Below are positions 1 through 11,700 of a stretch of DNA of 16,684 bases, in pieces. Within the stretch, counting starts at the first letter, position 1; every line of letters begins with the position of its first letter. Source of the stretch: Paludibacter sp. (lineage in GTDB: Bacteria; Bacteroidota; Bacteroidia; Bacteroidales; Paludibacteraceae). The notes beneath the pieces are model-generated. The model searched no databases. It was not told the origin of the DNA and saw only the letters and a list, made by a program, of their open reading frames with translations. The position numbers and the translations under genes are program-made. Location of the stretch: positions 1 through 16,684 of the forward strand of contig JAITXR010000093.1 of assembly GCA_031284665.1 (NCBI GenBank), given 5' to 3'.

Positions 1-3493
<3,493 letters not shown>

Positions 3494-3512
3494 ATTTTGA
3501 TGTTTTATTAGT

Positions 3513-5981
3513 TTACAATTTAAACGGACTTGTTTTGAGATAAATCCTAAAATCTTTAATCATTGCAGGCTTGTTTGTTTCGGCGCGAGGCAAATACTCA
3601 AAGCCGCTAATGGTTTTGCTTTCGCCTAAATCAATTATAATTTGATGCGGAAATTTATCCTTTATTATCGAATAACTTGTGTGCCAAATGGTTGATTCCT
3701 GTAAGTCGAACACATTACTTGCAATGTTGTTGGCATCGTCAGCCTCTTCGCTGTCGGCGTAAATTACTTTCCAATGTTGGCGCGAGATGCGATTGCCGTT
3801 TTCATCCAGAATTTGCAATTCGGCAATAGATGCAAAATCGTCGTTGCCCCACGAATTTAACGCTTCGAGGCAAAAATAGCGCGTTGCGCTCGCTTTATTG
3901 AACTTGATTTTTTGCCAAGCATTCCCTGCATTGAAAGTGCCGGTAATCACAGGTTTTTCGGCTGATAAATCCAAAGTTTCGCCTTGTTTGCGGAATTTAT
4001 ATGCTCCATTTCCACGCAAAACATCCAAAATCGGCTGCCGAACTCCTTCAACAAATGGTTCGATAAATGGTCTTGTCAAAGATTGATGTTCAAGTGTCTC
4101 AATAATTTTTTCCTCATTATAACAAACCATTTCCAAAACAATAATTTCATTTTTACCTTTTTTTAGCCAACAACCGGGCAAATACAATGCCTGTTGAGGT
4201 CCAATATTCCAATATCTACCGAGGTTATGCCCATTTACATACACCATTCCTTTTGTCCAATTACTCATATCAATAAAGGTATCGCCTATTGTGTCAATAT
4301 CAAAATATGCGCGATAATAAGCAGGCTCAGAACGATTTTCGTAAATATCAACAAGGTCTTTTTTTGAAGGTTTTTCTTTAGAATAAACACACATAATGCC
4401 AGCACGATAAAAATTAAAAGGATGATATTTTTGATTTTTGGCAAACTTATAATCCACCGGAATGGAATAAACTTGCCAATTTTTTACTTCCGTTGTTCCT
4501 TGCTCGCTAATAAGTTCAACTTTTTCGGTAATGCCTTTATAATCAAGCACTCCTGCGCCAAAATTTCGCCTGCCCATTGCCTCTACCAAAATATCCAAAC
4601 GCGCCTCTTTGTCCAAAGGCGGAAGTTGTAAAGTGCTTTCACCTTTCAGTCGGTTGAGTACGCCAATGCACTCGCCATTGATATAAACCTGCGCCCAGTC
4701 GTGCGCCTCAGTGATTTTGATAAACTGCGAAATATCCGATTTTTTGAGCGTAGTGCGATATAGAATACTTCCCCAACCCTGATTAAAATATTCCATCGAA
4801 TGAATATCTTGACTTGTCTGCGGCTCGGGAAGATTGTTGAAAATCGGCGCAACTTCGTTAAATGCTATCACCGGAATTGAAATTGTGGGAATTGAATCCG
4901 GAACGGCAGATAAAGTTTCGCCTTGCGGCAAATAATTTTGTAACAAAGCACGAAGTTGAAAATATTTTGGCGTTGCGCGCCCCGATTCGTTGATTGGCGC
5001 ATCGTAATCGTAGGAAGTACAATCGGGCACATATCCGGGGAAATTTGCACCTGCCCAATGACCAAAAGTTGTGCCTCCGTGAGTCATATACAAACTGAAG
5101 GAGATATTTTTGTCGAGCATATCTTTTAGTCCGCTAACCATTTCTGCGGCGTTACGGGTTTCGTGCCGTGCGCCCCAATGGTCAAACCAACCCGACCAAA
5201 ATTCGCTGCACATCAACGGAGTTTCGGGGCGCAGTTCTTTGAGCCGTTTGAATTGATTGTCGATATTTGCGCCTGTTCCAAAATTGAGCGTCCAAAGCAA
5301 ATCGTCGAGCGCATTATTTTCAAAATTTGAACTCCAATCGCATTGAAACAGAGGCGTTTTGTCAAAACCGGATTTTTTCACAATATCGCGAATTGCGCTA
5401 ATATACGCTTTATCAACACCATAAGCGCCGTATTCATTTTCAACCTGCACCATCAAGATATTTCCGCCATTAGCGAGTTGTAAATCAGATAGTTGCTTGC
5501 CAACTTGCGCCATAAAAATTTCGACACGCTCCATAAAATAAGTATCTTGTGTGCGCAAGGCAATATCTTGTTTTTTGAGCAGCCACCAAGGCAGTCCGCC
5601 CATTTCCCACTCGGCGCAAACATAAGGACCGGGGCGCAGGATGACATACATTCCGTGTTTTTGCGCCAAACGGCAGAACGCCGCCACGTTGTTATTGCCC
5701 GCAAAATCGAAATTTCCTTCCTTTTGTTCGTGAATATTCCAAAACACATAAAGGCAAATAGTATTCATTCCCAACGCTTTACACATTTCGATACGATGTT
5801 CCCAATACTCCTGCGGAATACGCGGATAATGGATTTCAGCCGCTTTAATCACAAAAGGCTGTCCGTTGAGCAAAAACGTATTTTTACCGATTTCGAAAGT
5901 TTCTTTCGGCGCATTTTTCGAACAAGATTGCAGAAATAAAAATCCAAAAACGAAACCGAGAATCAAAGATATTTTTTTCAT
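3513..5981 (-). CDS. GH35 beta-galactosidase, lipoprotein
   Basis: This 822-residue enzyme is predicted to remove terminal beta-galactose from oligosaccharides. The start is set by a signal peptide with a lipobox (LFLQSC, lipidated Cys20), so it is membrane anchored. The GH35 barrel (about 30-345) shows the family signature GPYVCAEWEMGGLPWWL near 118-134. The acid/base is E183 in QVENEYGAYG and the nucleophile is E260 in CSEFWSGWFDHWG. Beta-sandwich domains follow (about 390-650, with YVNGHNLGRYWNIGPQQALYLP near 580-600). The final 120 residues look like an F5/8 type C (discoidin/CBM32-like) module: the AELQILDENG and IIIDLGESKTISGFEYLPR segments fit. The gene is first after a 190-bp intergenic region with regulatory-looking structure and is followed 19 bp later by the ABM gene. 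Two beta-galactosidases of different families in one locus suggest two linkages or two compartments. Confidence 0.95.
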   Translation of the reverse strand: MKKISLILGFVFGFLFLQSCSKNAPKETFEIGKNTFLLNGQPFVIKAAEIHYPRIPQEYWEHRIEMCKALGMNTICLYVFWNIHEQKEGNFDFAGNNNVAAFCRLAQKHGMYVILRPGPYVCAEWEMGGLPWWLLKKQDIALRTQDTYFMERVEIFMAQVGKQLSDLQLANGGNILMVQVENEYGAYGVDKAYISAIRDIVKKSGFDKTPLFQCDWSSNFENNALDDLLWTLNFGTGANIDNQFKRLKELRPETPLMCSEFWSGWFDHWGARHETRNAAEMVSGLKDMLDKNISFSLYMTHGGTTFGHWAGANFPGYVPDCTSYDYDAPINESGRATPKYFQLRALLQNYLPQGETLSAVPDSIPTISIPVIAFNEVAPIFNNLPEPQTSQDIHSMEYFNQGWGSILYRTTLKKSDISQFIKITEAHDWAQVYINGECIGVLNRLKGESTLQLPPLDKEARLDILVEAMGRRNFGAGVLDYKGITEKVELISEQGTTEVKNWQVYSIPVDYKFAKNQKYHPFNFYRAGIMCVYSKEKPSKKDLVDIYENRSEPAYYRAYFDIDTIGDTFIDMSNWTKGMVYVNGHNLGRYWNIGPQQALYLPGCWLKKGKNEIIVLEMVCYNEEKIIETLEHQSLTRPFIEPFVEGVRQPILDVLRGNGAYKFRKQGETLDLSAEKPVITGTFNAGNAWQKIKFNKASATRYFCLEALNSWGNDDFASIAELQILDENGNRISRQHWKVIYADSEEADDANNIASNVFDLQESTIWHTSYSIIKDKFPHQIIIDLGESKTISGFEYLPRAETNKPAMIKDFRIYLKTSPFKL

Positions 5982-6011
5982 AACTATTTATTTTTAGGGC
6001 GAATCAGAGTT

Positions 6012-6035
6012 TAAACAAATTTATGCATTTGTTTA
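6012..6035. promoter_or_regulatory. Perfect palindrome overlapping a -7-like box upstream of GH35
   Basis: Arms taaacaaat (6012-6020) and atttgttta (6027-6035) are exact complements around a 6-base spacer (ttatgc). On the minus strand, 6023 to 6016 reads TAAATTTG, which fits the Bacteroidetes -7 consensus TAnnTTTG. It lies about 35 bp before the GH35 start codon, so transcription would begin within about 30 bp of the ATG. I see no clear TTTG -33 element at the expected distance. A dyad over a promoter is what an operator would look like. Both promoter and operator calls are inference. Confidence 0.4.
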
Positions 6036-6104
6036 GGGATAAACGTTAAATTAAAGCTTGCTTTATTTGTCAATCTTTGTGCCGTTAGCCACTATTGCTG
6101 ATAG

Positions 6105-6150
6105 AAAAAACATTTGATTCGCATTATTGTACTTAAATATAATGCGAACC
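6105..6150 (-). terminator. Terminator-like hairpin downstream of galK
   Basis: Read on the minus strand, GGTTCGCATTAT (6150-6139) can pair with ATAATGCGAATC (6127-6116) to form a 12-bp stem with one G-U pair and an 11-base loop. Six Ts (6110-6105) follow after a 5-base gap. The hairpin starts about 21 bases after the galK stop codon, where an intrinsic terminator would be expected. The stem is A/T-rich and the T-run is offset, so efficiency may be moderate. A second possible role is as an upstream dyad for the GH35 unit. Confidence 0.5.
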
Positions 6151-6171
6151 AAGAGTTGGTAATTTAAAAAA

Positions 6172-7317
6172 TCACAGTTTTCTTGCGCCGTCTTTAATTA
6201 CCACGTCGTACACTTTGGGTTTTATTTTGAACTTCTGTTCGTAACTTTCAATTGCACGTTTGATAAAGCCATCGTATAATTCGTTTTTTACCAAATTGAT
6301 AGTACAACCACCAAAACCGCCACCCATCACGCGCGAGCCGCTAACGCCACATTCGCGTGCTATATCGTTCAAAAAATCCAATTCAGGGCAACTAACTTCG
6401 TATTTACGGCTCAAACCGATATGTGTTTCGTACATTTTTTTGCCTACAGTTTCGTAGTCGCCTTTTTCCAAATATGCGGGAATGTCCAACAGTCTTTGTA
6501 TTTCTTCAATAACAAACTCGGCGCGGATATAATCTTCGGGACTTACTTCGTTGGCAACTTCTTTGAGTTTATCCAAATCGGCATCTCTCAACAATTCTAC
6601 TGCCGGATGATGTTTTTTGATAGCAGCAACCACGTTTTCGCACGATTGACGGCGTTTGTTGTAGGCTGACGATGCTAATTCGTGCGTAACACAAGTGTTA
6701 ACCAAAACCAAACGATAGCCTTTTGGGTTGAAAGGTACATACTGATACTCTAATGAGCGACAATCCAAGCGAATTAGCGACCCTTCTTTTCCGAAACAAG
6801 AGGCAAATTGATCCATAATGCCGCAGTTCACGCCCACATAATTATGTTCGGTGGCTTGTCCTATTTTTGCCAATTCAAAGCGGTCGAAACTTAATTTATA
6901 AATATCGTTAATGGCATATCCAAAGCAACTTTCCAAAGCAGCGGACGACGACATTCCCGCACCGAGTGGCACATCGCCGGCAAACACGGTATCGAAGCCT
7001 TTTATTGTTGCTCCACGTTTAATCATTTCGCGACAAACGCCGTAAATATATTTAGCCCACGATTTTGCCGGCAAATCATTTTCGCCCAATCCAAACTCGG
7101 CATATTCTTCCAAATCTAAGGCAAAAGCGCGTACTGTATCTGTGCCGTTAGGTTTAATGTCGCAATACATTGCTTTGTCGATTGCACCCGGAAGTACAAA
7201 ACCACCATTATAATCGGTGTGTTCGCCAATAAGATTTATACGACCCGGAGAAGTGTAAATATCTCCGCTTGTTTCAAATAATGATTTGAATTTTTCTTGA
7301 ATTAAATTAAGTTCCAT
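6172..7317 (-). CDS. galK: Galactokinase
   Basis: This 381-residue cytoplasmic enzyme phosphorylates D-galactose to galactose-1-phosphate with ATP, the first committed Leloir-pathway step. GHMP-kinase features are complete: the galactokinase signature GRINLIGEHTDYNGG near residues 25-39, the ATP-binding loop PLGAGMSSSAALE (about 116-128), the catalytic-base motif NCGIMDQFAS (about 164-173), and the C-terminal motif GSRVMGGGFGGCTINLV (about 329-345). The length is typical for bacterial GalK. It starts 28 bp after the stop of the GH105-BNR_4 gene, in a very A/T-rich gap, and ends before the terminator-like hairpin, so it is probably the last gene of the upstream transcript. Its place beside secreted galactanases and beta-galactosidases points to galactose as a main product of this locus. 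No galT, galE or galM is in the window. Confidence 0.97.
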   Translation of the reverse strand: MELNLIQEKFKSLFETSGDIYTSPGRINLIGEHTDYNGGFVLPGAIDKAMYCDIKPNGTDTVRAFALDLEEYAEFGLGENDLPAKSWAKYIYGVCREMIKRGATIKGFDTVFAGDVPLGAGMSSSAALESCFGYAINDIYKLSFDRFELAKIGQATEHNYVGVNCGIMDQFASCFGKEGSLIRLDCRSLEYQYVPFNPKGYRLVLVNTCVTHELASSAYNKRRQSCENVVAAIKKHHPAVELLRDADLDKLKEVANEVSPEDYIRAEFVIEEIQRLLDIPAYLEKGDYETVGKKMYETHIGLSRKYEVSCPELDFLNDIARECGVSGSRVMGGGFGGCTINLVKNELYDGFIKRAIESYEQKFKIKPKVYDVVIKDGARKL

Positions 7318-7345
7318 AATTATTTATTTGTTTTTTATTTATTTA

Positions 7346-9709
7346 TTAAAATTCAGTGATTAAAAAGTTTTCGGAAACATCCAACACCGATACCGGCTGA
7401 GGAGGCAAATCTGTATTTTGTTCGCCATCGCCTTGCCCTGTTTTTTGGATAAAAAGATTCAATTTATATTGCTTTTTCCACAATTCCGTGTCGTAAGTTG
7501 GCTCCCAATCGCCCACCGAATAATCGGTCAGGTCTTTGATTTTCCATTGATTTTCCTGTAAATTGTTACATATTGCCATCGATACTCGGCTATCCCGCTC
7601 TTGGTCGCGATAAATGAGGAATAAAGTTTTGCCGTGGCAGAGAATTTGCGGGCGCGAAATTGCTATCTTTTTCGTTCCCACTCCGCTCAGTGTAAATGGC
7701 GTTTTGCGGAAATCCGAGGAAACAGTTTTCCACTCGTTGTCCTCATTCAAATAAATGATGTGATATTGCGGAATTGCGGAATCCTGATTGCGATAATATG
7801 TGGCGATATATGGTTTTCCGTTTTCGTCGGCAGTCATAGATGTCTGATTTATCAACTCGCTGTTCGGCGGAATAGTTGCAGCCAATTCGGCGGTTTGTGC
7901 TGTGATAGGCAATTGATATATTTTACCTTTCGAGTCAGTCCATGTTTTCCCGCCATCGGCAGAACGGGCGTAACACATATCGTGATTTGTTGCCACATCC
8001 GGAGTTTCGCGCCATACCCACGAGATATGGATAACGTTGTTTCTATCGGTGCAGGCTTGCCAATAAGCACTGCGAGCACCTTCTCCATCTATCAGATTTT
8101 CGTGTATTTGTGTCCAAGTTTTAGTTGCGTCATTATATGAATTAAGCAGCAGATTACCTTTTCCTGAATACCCGTCGCGATACAGAAAGAATAACTTGCC
8201 ATCCGCCATCGTATAGAATCCGGGGTAAGTTACTTTTTCTTCGTGATTACCTGTCATTTGTTGATTTTCTTCTAAATCCAACGACAGCGGCGACACGCTT
8301 TTTGTGTAATTAAGTTGCGAGCCATGATGATTCCACGAAATATGCAGATAACCTTCTCCATCTACCATAATGGAAATGCAGTTGTGTGCATCGCTGAGGC
8401 TTCCTGTTAAATTTGTCTGTTTAATTTCCCATTGTTGGCTTCCGACTGTTCTTTTTCCAAGACACACATATCCTTTTGGATTGTACCACGCCATAAACTG
8501 TGTATTTTTGTAAGTAACAATGGAATTATTTCTGAAAATAACTGTATTTACGGCGTTTCCAGCCCACGCTTCCATTTCAGCATTTACATAGCGAGTCATT
8601 TCCGAAGCAGCCAATAAAAATGCACCGACACCAAAATTGGCTGTTGTTTCGGCATTTACGTTTTTGTGCTGGTCGGCTCTTTCACCAATCGGCTGAACGT
8701 ATCCGATTTTTCCATCCGCTTGTAAAGCAATGGTGGATAGATAGTTCCAACTTTTATTTACTGTGGCGGTATAAAGCGTTTTTTCTAAAATGCCATTATT
8801 TATTCCCCATAAAAAACCGTAGGTAAAAAATGCCGTTCCGCTGGTTTCGTATCCGGGAGCCTGCTGTTCGTCTAATAAACTTCGAGTCCAATATCCCTGT
8901 TCTTGTTGCGAGTTTTTCAGGGCTTCAGCCATTTGTTGATACACCTGAACATATTCTGAACGGTGCGCATCTGCTATTGGTAAGTCCTGCAACACTTTTG
9001 CCAAGCCTGCGAAAACCCAGCCATTGCCTCTTGACCAAAAATCCTTTGAGTCGTTATTCGTTTTATGTTTGGGGTAAATGTATTTGGCATCGCGATAGAA
9101 AAGTCCTGCTTCGGCATCGTACATCAACTGCTTGGCGTATGAAAAATAGTCGTATAATTTACTTAAATACAATTCGTTACCTGTAACTTTATATAGTTTT
9201 GTCATTACCGGCATTACCATATAAAATCCATCCGCCCACCACCAATAATCATTATTTGTGGTTGACATTTCGTATTCCATTACTTCGAGAGCGCGAGCAA
9301 TTTTTTTCTCGTCAGGACTTAAATTGTATAAATCAATGTAGGTTTGAAAGCAGATTTGCCAATCGCCAAAAAGTACATATTCGTCAGTTTCGCCGTAAGT
9401 ATATTTCCACGAGGTTTTTTTGTTCGATTTTGCGCCTTTCCATTCGTTTGTTTGCGCCCATTTTTCCGAATACTTGCGATACGCCTCGTTTCCTGTGGCA
9501 AAATAAGCCGCCATATTTCCGGTGTGGTAGGCGGCGTTATCCCAAAAGGCGTTGCCGGATTCCGGATTAGAGCCTTGCCAATAATTGTTTACTTTTAAAA
9601 TAATTGCCTGAATATTTTCGCCGGTAGGGACTACCTGCCGCGTTTCCGTTTGCGAAAATGCAGTAAGATAGAATAAAGAAAGTATTATTATACTACTAAC
9701 GTGTTTCAT
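7346..9709 (-). CDS. GH105 unsaturated glucuronyl hydrolase fused to BNR_4 beta-propeller
   Basis: This 787-residue secreted protein has two parts. After a signal peptide (cleavage near 19-20, no lipobox) comes an alpha/alpha-barrel of GH105 type (about 30-375). It has WWWADGFYMVMPVM, whose D160 is the likely catalytic Asp, and SRGNGWVFAGLAKVL (about 226-240). GH105 enzymes hydrate and release 4,5-unsaturated uronic acids left by lyases. From about 380 to 787 it resembles BNR_4 propellers: DAHNCISIMVDGEGYLHISWNHHGSQLNY (about 440-468), with candidate residues H442, H461 and H462, and later blades such as RSADGGKTWTD. This fold family includes ulvan lyases (PL25) and the AGP-active PL27 and GH145 enzymes. 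The two halves could be lyase plus unsaturated-sugar hydrolase; that pairing is inference. It starts 17 bp after the GH43-GH16 gene and is followed 28 bp later by galK. The GH105 call is sure; the propeller's activity is not. Confidence 0.9.
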   Translation of the reverse strand: MKHVSSIIILSLFYLTAFSQTETRQVVPTGENIQAIILKVNNYWQGSNPESGNAFWDNAAYHTGNMAAYFATGNEAYRKYSEKWAQTNEWKGAKSNKKTSWKYTYGETDEYVLFGDWQICFQTYIDLYNLSPDEKKIARALEVMEYEMSTTNNDYWWWADGFYMVMPVMTKLYKVTGNELYLSKLYDYFSYAKQLMYDAEAGLFYRDAKYIYPKHKTNNDSKDFWSRGNGWVFAGLAKVLQDLPIADAHRSEYVQVYQQMAEALKNSQQEQGYWTRSLLDEQQAPGYETSGTAFFTYGFLWGINNGILEKTLYTATVNKSWNYLSTIALQADGKIGYVQPIGERADQHKNVNAETTANFGVGAFLLAASEMTRYVNAEMEAWAGNAVNTVIFRNNSIVTYKNTQFMAWYNPKGYVCLGKRTVGSQQWEIKQTNLTGSLSDAHNCISIMVDGEGYLHISWNHHGSQLNYTKSVSPLSLDLEENQQMTGNHEEKVTYPGFYTMADGKLFFLYRDGYSGKGNLLLNSYNDATKTWTQIHENLIDGEGARSAYWQACTDRNNVIHISWVWRETPDVATNHDMCYARSADGGKTWTDSKGKIYQLPITAQTAELAATIPPNSELINQTSMTADENGKPYIATYYRNQDSAIPQYHIIYLNEDNEWKTVSSDFRKTPFTLSGVGTKKIAISRPQILCHGKTLFLIYRDQERDSRVSMAICNNLQENQWKIKDLTDYSVGDWEPTYDTELWKKQYKLNLFIQKTGQGDGEQNTDLPPQPVSVLDVSENFLITEF

Positions 9710-9726
9710 GGCGAAAAATTAACAAT

Positions 9727-11640
9727 TTATTTTTGATACACTCTTACATAATCAATTTCGTATTTCAGCGGGAAAGCCGCATCGTCGGGCGTGCCGCCAT
9801 TTTGCCCGCCGATTGCCAGATTTAGCAAAATATAATGCGGTTGATTAAATGGGTTGACAAAATTGCCAAGTGAGCCGTTTTGCGTGTCTTTTAACAAAGT
9901 TTCGTTCAGCAATTCATCGTCCAAATACAAACGTATAGCCTCTTCTGTCCAGTCCATTCGCCAAATATGGAATTTATCCGCCCAGTCGGGGTCTTTGGCT
10001 GTGAATTTTGAAAATGGCACTGTTTGCGAGTTCCATTTTGCATTCGAGGCTCTGTCAGTTCCCCAAGCCACATTAGCCAAAATATGCGGAATGCCTTTTA
10101 TCGGATAATACTCCATAATATCAATTTCGCCACACGAGGGCCACTGCATTGAATTTCCCAAAGTCCAAATTGCAGGCCACGAGCCGGAGGCTGTAGGTAT
10201 TTTTGCTTTGACTTCAAAACGACCGTATTGAAATTCTTTTTTGCCGGCTGTGATAATGCAAGCAGACGAGTATTCGGCAAATTTACGATTTTTTCGCCAA
10301 TCGCCACTTTTTTTATCATAATTTGGGTTTGGGGTTTGGGATTTTTTGCCTTCAATAGTAAGAATTCCATTGTGAACATTGGCATTATCCGCTTGATACC
10401 ATTGAAATTCCTCGTTGCGGACAAAACCTTGTTCGTAACCCCAAAATTCGGGATTTACTTTGCCTTCGTAATCAAATTCGTCAGCCCAAATTAGTTGATA
10501 ATCATCATCAACCTTTTCCGCAGTAGAAGAATTAAATATATCCAAATTCCATTCATCAAACCATTTGAGAACAGGTAAACCGTTATCAAACAGGATTGGC
10601 AGCCAAATATAGCGGGCATCAATCGGATTTTTAGGTGTCCAGCGGTCAGCCATAAAGATAAACGCATCTTTTTTGCCAACAACAGGCTGAATGTAAGTGC
10701 TTTGCGAATGGAACGTAAGGTCGGCATCGTCGCCAACGCAAGGGTTTGGGTATTCTGTCCATTCGCCCCAAATACTGTCGGCAGTGAATAGACGTGCAGC
10801 ATTCGGAGCCCAACCTGTGCAGCCGGAAGTAATCATAAAATATTTGCCGTCTTTTTTGAAAATGGCAGGAGCCTCGTTGTGTCCGGCAGGCGCAATGCGT
10901 ATATATTTCCCTGTATAACTGAGATAATCGTCTGACAATTCGGCGAATTGCAGTGTGAGATTTTCTTCGGAAGAATAAATGTGATAGGCTTTACCGCCAT
11001 CATCAACAAAAAGCGTCATATCGCGGCTCATTTGTCCGCCTGCTAAATCGCGGCGCACGAACATCCCGTCAATCACGGCTTTACGCCATTCGGGTGTCCA
11101 CCATTCTTTGAAATCGGAAATTTTGGCTTTGGATTTTTGTTGCCAATCTGTCATATTGAGCGGGAAACGTCCTGCATTTACACGATAGGATTTTAGATAC
11201 TTGTAAGTGCCTGTAACATTATCACTTACAGCAACTCCCACGCGAGCCGCCTCGTAACCTTTGCCTTTGAGTTCGAGGTGAAAATACATCACAAACTGCT
11301 TTGTTTTCTCGTTATAAATAACTTTTGGGCGTTCCAAAACGCAACCTGATGTAATATCGGATTTTGGGTTTTTATCAACAGGCAGAGCAACGCTTTCGTA
11401 TTTCCAATTATATAAATCGTCTGACGAATAACAAGTTACGCCTACAAAAGCGGCACTTGATTTTTCGCCTTTATGTTCGCCAAACAAGTAGTATTTTCCA
11501 TCGTGATATAAAATTCCCCCTCCGTGAGCATTAACGTGAACACCATTATTATCGGGCAAAATTGCACCCGGGTGGAACGAATTGTTTTGAGCTAACAACA
11601 CAAATGGTTGAAGCAACAAAAGAATTAAAAGTTTTTTCAT
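9727..11640 (-). CDS. Bifunctional GH43 (subfamily 24-like) exo-beta-1,3-galactanase and GH16 endo-hydrolase
   Basis: This 637-residue secreted protein has a signal peptide ending near residue 18 (LLAQ, no lipobox), so it is probably periplasmic. Residues about 22-370 match GH43_24 exo-beta-1,3-galactanases: NAHGGGILYHDGKYYLFGE (37-55), SGCVLERPKVIYN (98-110), SRDMTLFVDDGG (D207) and GHNEAPAIFK (E256, likely acid). HSQST has Q313 where this subfamily is known to use Gln in place of the usual Asp base. Residues about 378-637 are a GH16 jelly roll with WPAIWTLG and the catalytic motif GEIDIMEYY (E505 nucleophile, D507, E510 acid/base), most like GH16_3, which contains beta-1,3-glucanases and endo-beta-1,3-galactanases. 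The chain could therefore cut beta-1,3-galactan internally and trim its ends. It lies 60 bp below the GH128 gene and 17 bp above the GH105 gene, probably in one operon. GH16 specificity remains open. Confidence 0.92.
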   Translation of the reverse strand: MKKLLILLLLQPFVLLAQNNSFHPGAILPDNNGVHVNAHGGGILYHDGKYYLFGEHKGEKSSAAFVGVTCYSSDDLYNWKYESVALPVDKNPKSDITSGCVLERPKVIYNEKTKQFVMYFHLELKGKGYEAARVGVAVSDNVTGTYKYLKSYRVNAGRFPLNMTDWQQKSKAKISDFKEWWTPEWRKAVIDGMFVRRDLAGGQMSRDMTLFVDDGGKAYHIYSSEENLTLQFAELSDDYLSYTGKYIRIAPAGHNEAPAIFKKDGKYFMITSGCTGWAPNAARLFTADSIWGEWTEYPNPCVGDDADLTFHSQSTYIQPVVGKKDAFIFMADRWTPKNPIDARYIWLPILFDNGLPVLKWFDEWNLDIFNSSTAEKVDDDYQLIWADEFDYEGKVNPEFWGYEQGFVRNEEFQWYQADNANVHNGILTIEGKKSQTPNPNYDKKSGDWRKNRKFAEYSSACIITAGKKEFQYGRFEVKAKIPTASGSWPAIWTLGNSMQWPSCGEIDIMEYYPIKGIPHILANVAWGTDRASNAKWNSQTVPFSKFTAKDPDWADKFHIWRMDWTEEAIRLYLDDELLNETLLKDTQNGSLGNFVNPFNQPHYILLNLAIGGQNGGTPDDAAFPLKYEIDYVRVYQK

Positions 11641-11700
11641 AAAATTTCGTCTGTTTTTCGTTTTAACGGTTTGATTGGTTTGAACTACTCGAACTATATG

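Noticed and set aside
7318..7345. A/T-rich tattt-type repeat before galK as a regulatory element
   Set aside because: It is a 28-bp low-complexity gap, typical of ribosome-binding regions in this group, with no dyad or promoter match.
7634..8140. Plus-strand open frame of 168 codons
   Set aside because: Antisense to the BNR_4 part of the GH105 fusion protein and with no domain-like pattern.
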